DNA from: Ktedonobacterales bacterium
GTDB lineage: Bacteria; Chloroflexota; Ktedonobacteria; Ktedonobacterales; JACDGC01
Direction: 5' to 3'
Length of the DNA: 5,410 bases
NCBI GenBank assembly: GCA_013815535.1
Contig: JACDGC010000308.1
Span: forward strand, 1-5,410
Part shown: piece after piece, positions 1 through 5,110 of the stretch
How the letters are laid out: the number at the start of each line of letters is the position of its first letter
Position numbering within the stretch: the stretch's first letter is position 1
Notes under the pieces: model-generated
Told to the model about the DNA's origin: nothing
The model's input: the letters and a program-made list of their open reading frames with translations, nothing else
Database searches by the model: none
Made by a program: the position numbers and the translations under genes

Positions 1-54
1 GCCGTAGTCCTGCCAAAAATCATCGACATCACAAAACAGATCGAGTATGCTCGT
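1..54 (-). CDS. Putative N-terminal fragment of an IS transposase (IS982-like), no canonical start codon, runs off the window
   Basis: Read on the minus strand from 54 to the window edge, one frame gives T-S-I-L-D-L-F-C-D-V-D-D-F-W-Q-D-Y-G. The block FC-x-V/I-DDF close to the N-terminus is, from memory, typical of IS982-family transposases (DDE enzymes that cut and join IS ends), but only 18 residues are visible. An AGGAGG (67-62) lies 7 bases before codon ACG at 54, the right distance for initiation. No ATG, GTG or TTG occurs in this frame between the in-frame TAG upstream and the window edge. The fragment may therefore be inactivated by an ATG-to-ACG change, start on a rare codon, or not be a gene. 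A competing frame starts with GTG at 62, overlapping the GNAT stop, but its translation looks less protein-like. Family and gene status are both inference. Confidence 0.4.
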
Positions 55-58
55 CGCG

Positions 59-937
59 TCACCTCCTGATGGGCTGTTCCTTATCTACCAGCCATTCTAT
101 CAGGAGGTTTCCTTCGCCGAACTCACGTTGAACAGCATATTCTGCCACTAACGTCCCACCGAGCTTGATTGCTAGAGCACTTGAAGGTTCATTATCCTTC
201 CAACAATGCCATCCAATTTTCGTTATCCCCTGCGCGAGTGCATGCGCGATAAGCGCTGATGCCGTAATAACACCAACGCCAAGCTTTCTATATTGCGACA
301 TGGTTTCAATTCCTACTTCGCAACGATCTTCATGATTGTACTCTGATAAACACCACCCTAGTAAAGTGTGATCCTCCTGCACGCAATATCCAAATTTTCG
401 CGCAAGAAAATCTTGTACGGAGGGCGATTCCGAATGCACTTCTTCGATAAGTTCAGGAAGATAGCGCAGTTGTTGTTCCCCTAGCAGCTGCGCATCTATC
501 CGCCGTAACAACCATGCGGCAGGAAGATATTCTTGCCACCTAGGGAGAACTTGCGTAATACCATAATATTGCCTTCTTGCTACTCTTGTTTCCATCCCTT
601 CACAGAGCGAAGAGAAATGTGGTTCCCAGAGGGATGAGGCGTAATAAATCAGAAACTCATATGACCTTCCTTGTTTCTTGAAGGGAGAGAAAAAGGAGAA
701 AAGCGCCCTTTTGATTTCCTGAATAAGTTGTTCGTTATGCGTTTCGCCAACTAGATACACGCGATGACCATCCCAAGGAAACAGCAGGGCGACCGTAGGG
801 ATATTCATATCATCAACGTAAACCTGTGCAGGAGTCTCACCCGCAATGATAGCAGATACGGCAAGATAATTATCGAAGAGATCACAAAGCTCTTGCAGCT
901 TTGCATATTCAGTCGGTGATAATAACATGAGATGCAT
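59..937 (-). CDS. GNAT-family N-acetyltransferase (ZmaR-like, GNAT_acetyltran type)
   Basis: A 292-residue protein predicted to transfer acetyl from acetyl-CoA to an amine; the substrate is unknown. The C-terminal half matches my memory of the family that includes the zwittermicin A resistance protein ZmaR: a WCLSEYN strand around residues 195-201, CEVGIET around 206-212, the acetyl-CoA loop QYRKLGVG (215-222) fitting R/Q-x-x-G-x-G, and WHCWKDNEPS (243-252). The N-terminal half is the less conserved lobe usual in this family. I chose ATG at 937 because GAGG lies 8 bases upstream and the protein begins to look family-like there. The open frame extends back to a TTG at 1057, but those 40 codons have no good SD and look non-coding. 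The last codons (Arg-Arg-stop) double as an SD and lie in a hairpin, and the end may be altered by an adjacent IS. It is transcribed divergently from the VOC gene. No convincing promoter was seen. Confidence 0.85.
   Translation of the reverse strand: MHLMLLSPTEYAKLQELCDLFDNYLAVSAIIAGETPAQVYVDDMNIPTVALLFPWDGHRVYLVGETHNEQLIQEIKRALFSFFSPFKKQGRSYEFLIYYASSLWEPHFSSLCEGMETRVARRQYYGITQVLPRWQEYLPAAWLLRRIDAQLLGEQQLRYLPELIEEVHSESPSVQDFLARKFGYCVQEDHTLLGWCLSEYNHEDRCEVGIETMSQYRKLGVGVITASALIAHALAQGITKIGWHCWKDNEPSSALAIKLGGTLVAEYAVQREFGEGNLLIEWLVDKEQPIRR
61..108 (-). promoter_or_regulatory. Hairpin that would bury the SD of the downstream frame
   Basis: ACCTCCTGAT (61-70) and ATCAGGAGGT (99-108) form a perfect 10-bp inverted repeat. 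Inside the loop, GGCTG (72-76) can pair with CAGCC (89-93), extending the structure by 5 bp across a small internal loop. In minus-strand RNA the 3' arm is exactly the AGGAGG that would serve the frame starting near 54, so a read-through transcript from the GNAT gene would hide that SD. Ribosomes finishing the GNAT gene (stop at 61-59) would open the stem, so translational coupling is the alternative. No T-run follows, so it is not an ordinary terminator. The pairing is seen in the sequence; the function is inferred. Confidence 0.55.
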
Positions 938-1219
938 TGCTTTAACCTCAAGGAAGATGTTCAAAAGCAAGAAACGACTCAAATACATGGGGGTCACTGG
1001 CTTGAAGAATGCGAGAATAAATTGACACCAACAGGGACGCACACCAGGAGCCAGCAAATGAAAATATGCCCTCTAAAATAAGAGGAGCCTTTGCCTCATG
1101 CATCATCAGCGCCAAGGGATAACAGCCAAAAACGAACTCCCATGATTCAATTCCGCGATGCGATATAATGAAGCCACCGATTAGGAATGATGTGAACATG
1201 TCAGAAAAGGAACGTAGCC
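938..1219. other. Divergent intergenic region between the GNAT and VOC genes
   Basis: This stretch separates the two divergent start codons. It holds the upstream open extension of the GNAT frame (not taken as coding), a short hairpin CCTCT-aaaata-AGAGG at 1070-1085, and a TATAAT at 1164-1169 pointing to the VOC gene. A hydrophobic open frame on the minus strand starts inside the VOC start region. It has no SD and no recognisable family and is treated as chance. Confidence 0.5.
1141..1169 (+). promoter_or_regulatory. Possible promoter of the VOC gene
   Basis: A perfect TATAAT is at 1164-1169, which puts a start point near 1176 and a leader of about 44 bases before the ATG at 1220. The hexamer 17 bases upstream (catgat, 1141-1146) is a poor -35, and there is no proper TGn extension. 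An activator or a weak promoter is possible. Confidence 0.35.
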
Positions 1220-1642
1220 ATGGCATTAGAACTATACATGCTTGGTCTTATCGTCAAAGATATGAGTGCTTCAGTTACTTTCTATCAAAGGCTGGGGTTG
1301 GATATCCCAGAAGGAAGTGAGGCAAAAACCCACGTTGAGGTCAAGATGGGGAGTGGACTAACCTTCTTTCTTGATTCAAAGCCCGCACGATGGGATGCTC
1401 AGTTTGTGGGAAGCCCAACTTCTCCCGTGAAGTCAGAAGTAGATACCTATGGCAGTCTTCTGGAGTTTTATCTGGAGTCGCAAGGATTGGTCGAGGCCAA
1501 ATATACCGAAATGACCGGGTTTGGTTATGAAAGCTTCCGTGCTCCCTATGTCACCCCATTTGGGATGTGCTTTGCCATGTTGCACGATCCTGATGGCAAT
1601 ACCATCCTCCTCTCTGGTATGGTGAAAACAAGTGAGCAATAG
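1220..1642 (+). CDS. VOC-superfamily (glyoxalase/bleomycin resistance fold) protein
   Basis: A 140-residue single-unit VOC protein made of two beta-alpha-beta-beta-beta modules. Visible hallmarks are the first strand and helix L-G-L-I-V-K-D-M-S-A-S-V-T-F-Y (8-22) followed by the RLGLDIP turn, and the second-module ending DPDGNTILLS (123-132). Members include glyoxalases, ring-cleavage dioxygenases, fosfomycin-modifying enzymes and antibiotic-binding proteins that act without a metal. The usual first-strand metal ligand (His in NHLxLxV-type sequences) is Met7 here, and the usual Glu in DPDGNxxE is Leu130. A classical two-module metal site is therefore unlikely, and a ligand-binding or sequestering role is more plausible, with unknown ligand. 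The start is fixed by AAAGGA 8 bases before the ATG. The gene stands alone, divergent from the GNAT gene. A drug-resistance role for the pair is possible but unproven. Confidence 0.85.
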   Translation: MALELYMLGLIVKDMSASVTFYQRLGLDIPEGSEAKTHVEVKMGSGLTFFLDSKPARWDAQFVGSPTSPVKSEVDTYGSLLEFYLESQGLVEAKYTEMTGFGYESFRAPYVTPFGMCFAMLHDPDGNTILLSGMVKTSEQ

Positions 1643-1670
1643 GGCGAATTGACAGCAGCTAGGGCGCATT

Positions 1671-1738
1671 ACCGTGCATAACGGTGGACGAAGGGCCGAG
1701 AGGATTCTCGTGCATCATAAGAAACGTTTATGCACGGT
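1671..1738. repeat. 11-bp inverted repeat with a third partial copy between the arms
   Basis: ACCGTGCATAA (1671-1681) is the exact reverse complement of TTATGCACGGT (1728-1738), with 46 bases between. A further CGTGCAT (1709-1715) can pair instead with ATGCACG (1730-1736), giving a tighter 7-bp hairpin that competes for the same right arm. It lies in the 166-base gap after the VOC stop codon, which otherwise shows no gene. There is no T-run after the right arm. It could be paired protein-binding sites, a switchable RNA structure or a remnant of a small mobile element. Confidence 0.5.
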
Positions 1739-1808
1739 TAAAATTGAGTTCCCCTTCGGCATTCGGTCGCTTTCAAAATAATGGGACAATGCATCTGAGA
1801 AGTTACAC

Positions 1809-2072
1809 ATGAGGAGTGGCGAATATGTGAACGCTCGCTTACGGGCCGCCGTTACCACAGCAGAACAATTGCCTGATGAAACCCAAGCAGCAATTGCAGC
1901 AGTCATCGAAGAACAAATTACCGCTGTCGCGCGGAAGCGTTCTCTGAATGAGCCACGCTCGCCGTCAGTACTTGACCAACGAGAAGTCCAACTTGACGAT
2001 GAAATTGCGGCTGGCGAGATCAGCAAAGAGACTGGTGAGGTACAGGCGATAGGCAGGTGCATTGCTTCATAG
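1809..2072 (+). CDS. Small hypothetical protein, antitoxin-like helical N-terminus
   Basis: An 87-residue acidic soluble protein. Residues about 16-38 (TTAEQLPDETQ, then AAIAAVIEEQI) look like the helical segment of small antitoxin-type proteins that carry an x-LPxExQxxI pattern. The later VLDQ...DDEIAAGE block (54-70) resembles the acidic tail of such proteins. This is pattern resemblance only; I cannot name a family. No partner toxin frame is visible on the same strand downstream, so if it is an antitoxin it is orphaned. Two starts are possible: ATG at 1809 (GAGAAG 6 bases upstream) or GTG at 1827 (GAGGAG 10 bases upstream). The longer one is given. The last codons and the stop lie inside a strong hairpin (2051-2094). 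The antisense frame over the same bases is rich in Ser and Ala, as expected of a shadow. Confidence 0.5.
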   Translation: MRSGEYVNARLRAAVTTAEQLPDETQAAIAAVIEEQITAVARKRSLNEPRSPSVLDQREVQLDDEIAAGEISKETGEVQAIGRCIAS

Positions 2073-2094
2073 AACACCAGCAACGCACCTGCCT
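2051..2094. terminator. Strong hairpin between convergent genes, terminator-like but without a T-run
   Basis: AGGCAGGTGC (2051-2060) pairs perfectly with GCACCTGCCT (2085-2094). After one mismatch, TTGCT (2062-2066) pairs with AGCAA (2079-2083), leaving a 12-base loop that contains the stop codon of the small gene. The hairpin sits between that gene and the convergent secreted-protein gene, where a bidirectional terminator would be expected. Neither strand has a T-run after the stem, so intrinsic termination would be weak. Protection of the 3' RNA end is an alternative. Confidence 0.5.
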
Positions 2095-2160
2095 CCTTAG
2101 ATGAAACCGCCCCGCAGCGTCACACGCACATTCTGGAGCAGGAACGCAGCAACCACCTGC
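2079..2160 (+). repeat. Short direct repeat of the hairpin arm
   Basis: AGCAACGCACCTGC (2079-2092) recurs as AGCAACCACCTGC (2148-2160), differing by one deleted base. The second copy lies in the otherwise featureless 2095-2205 stretch, downstream of the secreted-protein stop codon. It could pair with the same left arm at 2051-2066 as the first copy. Chance is possible at this length. Confidence 0.3.
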
Positions 2161-2205
2161 ACACAAATTCGGCGCATGACATTCGCTTCCGCAGGCAGGG
2201 CACCC

Positions 2206-2697
2206 TCAGGGCGTGGCAACGCACGTCCCCGTCTGGAAGACGACTTCATTGCCGCTGCTGTTTTTATAGAATGCCTGAACGAAGTAATAGGAGCCAACAG
2301 GCACATTTTGCGAGAGCACCGTCGTGATTCCCGTGCCGGGAGCCGCCCAGCGCGTCCGCGTATACCCCCCAAGTTTTGTGTCGCAGTTAAAGACCGAAAC
2401 GGAAAGCATCCCCGCAGGGGCAGCATTATCGATGCTTTGCACCGTTGCAGCACCAAAGGCTAATGGGCAGCGATCTTTCCATAAAGATAACGTGAACTGG
2501 TAACCATACGAATAATTGCTATGCGCATCATAGAGATAATATACCCGACTGGTCGCCTGACCAAACGGCTGCGCGACACCACAAAGTCGCGGCTGGGCCA
2601 TGTGTTGCGCCGCCGCCGCCTGTGCTCCCTTGGTAGGCAGCAGCAAAAACACGCCCACGATAACGAGGGCGATGCCCATCTTTACGCACGATCTCAT
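2206..2697 (-). CDS. Small secreted protein with signal peptide and four cysteines in the mature part, unknown function
   Basis: A 163-residue protein. The N-terminus is a Sec signal peptide: a short basic n-region, a hydrophobic core about residues 8-21 (IALVIVGVFLLL), and a c-region ending K-G-A-Q-A at about 27, giving an AQA|A cleavage site. The mature part, about 136 residues, is rich in Tyr, Ser, Thr, Gly and Val, as expected of a beta-rich exported domain. It has cysteines at 39, 77, 105 and 159, enough for two disulfides. I recognise no catalytic motif or named family. I chose ATG at 2697 because GAGGTG lies about 9 bases upstream and the signal peptide begins normally there. ATG at 2736 (GGGGGA, 5 bases) would lengthen the n-region by 13 residues. 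The promoter at 2797-2825 rules out the still longer open frame. It is divergent from an extracytoplasmic prolyl isomerase, which might help it fold. Confidence 0.7.
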   Translation of the reverse strand: MRSCVKMGIALVIVGVFLLLPTKGAQAAAAQHMAQPRLCGVAQPFGQATSRVYYLYDAHSNYSYGYQFTLSLWKDRCPLAFGAATVQSIDNAAPAGMLSVSVFNCDTKLGGYTRTRWAAPGTGITTVLSQNVPVGSYYFVQAFYKNSSGNEVVFQTGTCVATP

Positions 2698-2783
2698 ACG
2701 ATCTCTCACCTCACCCATCCAGCTACGCCACCACATCAGCTTCCCCCTGCAAAACCACCCTGTAAAGGGATATTTTGCAGTGA

Positions 2784-2793
2784 AGTGATCACT
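2784..2793. promoter_or_regulatory. 10-bp palindrome at the predicted start point, possible operator
   Basis: AGTGATCACT is a perfect palindrome covering the position (about 2790) where transcription from the minus-strand promoter should begin, and it overlaps ACTAGT (2791-2796). AGTGA half-site-like copies flank it at 2780-2784 (as AGTGA in cagtga) and 2803-2807. A repressor site is a reasonable guess; the regulator is unknown. Confidence 0.35.
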
Positions 2794-2796
2794 AGT

Positions 2797-2825
2797 AGCA
2801 TAAGTGAAAAGCGGGGAGTTGTCAA
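2797..2825 (-). promoter_or_regulatory. Sigma-70-type promoter for the secreted-protein gene
   Basis: On the minus strand a perfect TTGACA (2825-2820) is followed by 17 bases and TATGCT (2802-2797, 4 of 6 consensus). Predicted start is near 2790, giving a leader of about 93 bases before the ATG at 2697. Confidence 0.65.
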
Positions 2826-2914
2826 GAAGCGTCCTTTCGGTTGCACGGTGGTGGTTAGCCGGTGCCCATTTACGCGAAAAATGCCGCCGTCGCACGTCTA
2901 TCAGTCCCTCCTCG

Positions 2915-2943
2915 TTGCCAGCGCGACGCCGCAGGAGTATACT
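2915..2943 (+). promoter_or_regulatory. Sigma-70-type promoter for the FKBP gene
   Basis: TTGCCA (2915-2920), a 17-base spacer and TATACT (2938-2943), each one base from consensus. Predicted start is near 2950, about 31 bases before the ATG at 2981. This supports that start over the longer open frame reaching back to 2804, whose first 59 codons would lie mostly upstream of the transcript. Confidence 0.65.
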
Positions 2944-2980
2944 TCAGGGTATCAGGATCTCCCAGGAGGAATGCTTCCGT

Positions 2981-3739
2981 ATGTCATCAGCCAGCAAAGG
3001 TTCCCGTTCGGCGAATTCAGGTGACCGTGGCGCCACACGCAACGGCGCCAAATCGAGCATCTCCCCCAGCCGTCCCATCGTGGCAAGCACGTCGAGGGCA
3101 GTTGGGACGACGCCCAAAAGCGCTACGACCAGTCGCCCACTGGCCACACGCGACCCCATCGCGCGCCGTGCCCCCATCACCTCCTCAACGCGGCAAGCCC
3201 GCTTGGCCATGCAAGAGCAACGACGGCGCACCCAAAATGTGATCACGGGGGCCTTCTTAGCCGTCCTGGTCGTCGTTGCGGCCTTGATCGTGTGGAATGT
3301 CGTTCCCCGGCCAGCCCCCGCCGCGACGCAACCCGCCACCTACGGCCTGCTTTCGGACTTCACCAAGAATGGCAAGACGAACATCAAGTCGCAAGAAGCC
3401 CCAGTGAAACTTGCCGATGACTTGCAATACGCCGATGTCAAAGTCGGCACAGGGCAGGCGGTCAAAGCCACGGATACCATCACGGTGAACTATACTGGGT
3501 GGTTGACGGATGGCACAAAGTTCGATTCATCGCTGGATCGCGGTCAACCTGCCCAGTTCCCGCTGAATGGGGGGGTCATCAAAGGGTGGACGGAAGGTCT
3601 GGTTGGCATGAAGGTCGGCGGCGAAAGACGCCTCTTCATTCCTGCTGCATTGGCCTATGGCGCGAACCCGCCGAGTGGCTCGAACATCCCCGCAAATGCC
3701 ATCTTGATTTTCGATGTCTCATTGGTGAGCATCCCCTAA
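2981..3739 (+). CDS. Membrane-anchored FKBP-type peptidyl-prolyl cis-trans isomerase
   Basis: A 252-residue protein that catalyses cis-trans isomerisation of Xaa-Pro bonds. Residues 1-86 form a Ser/Arg/Thr/Pro-rich, basic, probably disordered segment. One transmembrane helix follows at about 87-108 (VITGAFLAVLVVV...IVWNVV) with a basic flank QRRRTQ before it. By the positive-inside rule the C-terminal domain is outside the membrane. A Pro/Ala linker leads to the FKBP domain at about 150-252. The pocket residues of the family are present: Tyr171 (NYTGW), Phe181-Asp182 (KFDSS), Phe193, Val199-Ile200 (GVIKGW), Trp203, Tyr226 (LAYG) and Phe244. The domain should therefore be active and able to bind FK506-type ligands. 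The start has AGGAGGA 10 bases upstream and a promoter 38 bases upstream. An ATG at 2971 is out of frame and touches the SD. The gene is monocistronic, ends in a terminator and is divergent from a secreted protein. Confidence 0.92.
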   Translation: MSSASKGSRSANSGDRGATRNGAKSSISPSRPIVASTSRAVGTTPKSATTSRPLATRDPIARRAPITSSTRQARLAMQEQRRRTQNVITGAFLAVLVVVAALIVWNVVPRPAPAATQPATYGLLSDFTKNGKTNIKSQEAPVKLADDLQYADVKVGTGQAVKATDTITVNYTGWLTDGTKFDSSLDRGQPAQFPLNGGVIKGWTEGLVGMKVGGERRLFIPAALAYGANPPSGSNIPANAILIFDVSLVSIP

Positions 3740-3765
3740 GATCACCCCCCTTGCGCGTAACGTTC

Positions 3766-3813
3766 CCCCGGATAGCAGGCCTGCCCACGATGGCGCGCTA
3801 TCCGGGGTTTCTT
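3766..3813 (+). terminator. Rho-independent terminator of the FKBP gene
   Basis: CCCCGGATAGC (3766-3776) pairs with GCTATCCGGGG (3797-3807), an 11-bp perfect stem with a 20-base loop, followed by TTTCTT. It begins 27 bases after the FKBP stop codon. Its loop is longer than usual but the stem is strong. Confidence 0.8.
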
Positions 3814-3876
3814 ATGGGCTGGCGGCGCTGCGCCCGCACGAGGCTGGGAATATTCATTCATTATGGATGTGCTTAC

Positions 3877-3905
3877 TTGACAAAATATAAAGAGCATGTT
3901 AAGAC
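3877..3905 (+). promoter_or_regulatory. Possible promoter of the methyltransferase gene
   Basis: A perfect TTGACA (3877-3882) with a 17-base spacer leads to TAAGAC (3900-3905), a weak -10 with 3 of 6 consensus. A TATAAA at 3886-3891 is a better -10 by sequence but has no matching -35. The surrounding 3845-3900 stretch is AT-rich within GC-rich DNA, as promoters often are. Confidence 0.4.
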
Positions 3906-3955
3906 AGGCTTTATGGTCGCGCCCGGGTAAGAAGAGCGTGCTTAAGGAGTGCGAG

Positions 3956-4936
3956 ATGCCTGACTCCCCGTCGTCTAATCCCGCTTTTCTCAAAACATTG
4001 GCAACCATGCCAATCAATGGTCGCGACGTAACCAGCCCCGCCGAAAGCCCCTATTTTTTGCCGAATATTCTGATGGAATGTAAGCGCCTTGATCTGGAAC
4101 ATTTTATTTATCATCGTTTTTTCCAACAGCATTTCTTCGCCCCCATCGGACAATCACATCATATCGCTGGGGCGACAACAGGCAGTTGGACTGATCGGGT
4201 GATCGAACGCGCCCTGCAACGTGAAATTGCGCCCGATCCTTCAGCGCCAAAACGCATCTTAGACATCGGTTGTGGCACCGGCCAATGGGCGATGGCGATG
4301 GCCAAACAATTTCCGAATGCCTGGGTCGTTGGCCTGGATAGCGTCGCGCCAGCGCGTCCCTTTCCCGTGCCCCTTCCAGCCAATTTCACCTTCCTTGAGG
4401 CGAATATTCTGCATGGGCTGCCAGCCTTTGGTGATGCGTCGTTTGATTTTGTGCATATGCGCTGCCTGGGGTGGGGAATCCCCGCGCAGCAATGGCAGCA
4501 CGTGATCGATGAGCTTGCGCGCGTCACGGTGCCCGGTGGGTGGATCGAGACAGTGGAAGCTGATTTGCCTCATGATACGGGGCCAGCATTCGCCACCGTT
4601 CGCACAATGCTCGAAACCATTCTCGCGGCACGGGGGGTAGATTTAGCCTGCTCACGCCGGATCGATAGCTATTTGCGCCATGCCACGCCAAGCGTCCACG
4701 CCATCTCAAGTTATACGCGTGATATCCCCCTTGGTGCCGCTGGCGGGGGGCATGGGGCGCGAATGGCCTGGAACGTGTTGCTTCAGCTCGATGTGCTTGC
4801 GCCCTTCTTCCTCCAGACCCATTGTTGGGACGCACCAACGTGGCAGGCGCTGCGCGCCCAGATTGAAGCGGAATTCAATCTGGAAGACGCACAACCCAGC
4901 GTCACCATGTCGATTGCCATGGGACAAAAGAAATGA
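3956..4936 (+). CDS. Class I SAM-dependent methyltransferase
   Basis: A 326-residue cytoplasmic protein predicted to transfer methyl from S-adenosylmethionine; the acceptor is unknown. Motif I RILDIGCGTGQWAMAMA (100-116) is the glycine-rich SAM loop. VVGLDSV (124-130) carries the acidic residue, Asp128, that binds the ribose hydroxyls. FLEANIL (146-152) corresponds to the adenine-contact strand. FDFVHMRC (163-170) and the strand after the turn VPGGWIETVEAD (192-203) complete the Rossmann core. The FDFVHMR block with an N-terminal extension of about 95 residues recalls methyltransferases of secondary metabolism (LaeA-like and Methyltransf_25 groups). The C-terminal 100 residues have no motif I recognise and may form the acceptor lid. 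The start is ATG 3956 with AAGGAG 6 bases upstream; the open frame goes back to 3896 but has no SD there. It lies between a terminator and an intergenic gap, so it is probably transcribed alone. Confidence 0.88.
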   Translation: MPDSPSSNPAFLKTLATMPINGRDVTSPAESPYFLPNILMECKRLDLEHFIYHRFFQQHFFAPIGQSHHIAGATTGSWTDRVIERALQREIAPDPSAPKRILDIGCGTGQWAMAMAKQFPNAWVVGLDSVAPARPFPVPLPANFTFLEANILHGLPAFGDASFDFVHMRCLGWGIPAQQWQHVIDELARVTVPGGWIETVEADLPHDTGPAFATVRTMLETILAARGVDLACSRRIDSYLRHATPSVHAISSYTRDIPLGAAGGGHGARMAWNVLLQLDVLAPFFLQTHCWDAPTWQALRAQIEAEFNLEDAQPSVTMSIAMGQKK

Positions 4937-5065
4937 AGCTGATGTGTGCCGCTGGTGACGTTCGGTTTGGCGCGTTGCTGATAGTGTCATCCCGTCATTC
5001 TCACACGACAAAGCGCTGCCATACGCGACCAGGGGCCAACGTTGTCCTGTGACAAATCCTTGTGT

Positions 5066-5082
5066 GACTGCACTAGACAGTC
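5066..5082. repeat. Short inverted repeats upstream of the receiver gene
   Basis: In the 174-base gap after the methyltransferase I see no gene and no good promoter or terminator. Two small hairpins lie just upstream of the next gene: GACTG-cactaga-CAGTC (5066-5082), and TTGTC-ctgt-GACAA (5042-5055). They might be regulator sites; at 5-bp arms chance is likely. Confidence 0.25.
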
Positions 5083-5110
5083 GGTCGTCCCTTGGGATGG
5101 AGGTACACAC

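Noticed and set aside
1070..1085. CCTCT-aaaata-AGAGG hairpin as a terminator
   Set aside because: Only 5 bp, located upstream of both divergent genes where no transcript should end, and without a clean T-run.
948..1226. Hydrophobic 92-residue open frame on the minus strand between the GNAT and VOC genes
   Set aside because: No SD, overlaps the GNAT start region and the VOC start codon, and no family resemblance; hydrophobicity fits chance in an AT-rich antisense frame.
1715..2083. Minus-strand frame opposite the small gene, starting at a TTG with AAGGAGG 8 bases upstream
   Set aside because: The SD is attractive, but the translation is a Ser/Ala-rich shadow of the plus-strand helical gene and matches nothing known.
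2097..2205. Possible frameshifted C-terminal extension of the secreted protein ending VRVTLRGGFI
   Set aside because: The gene already ends naturally after its fourth mature-part cysteine, and a shift would lose that cysteine; resemblance of the extension to residues near the C-terminus is weak.
2097..2463. Two open frames (one per strand) across the end of the secreted-protein gene
   Set aside because: Both are Arg-rich shadows of the secreted-protein frame; the signal peptide, SD and promoter all support the 2206-2697 reading.
2521..3024. Plus-strand 167-residue frame over the divergent promoters
   Set aside because: It is antisense to the signal peptide and crosses both promoters; the translation is low-complexity and has no SD.
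2944..3339. Minus-strand frame opposite the FKBP N-terminal tail
   Set aside because: Antisense of a Ser/Arg/Thr-rich segment gives Ala/Gly/Arg-rich open frames; no start signal.
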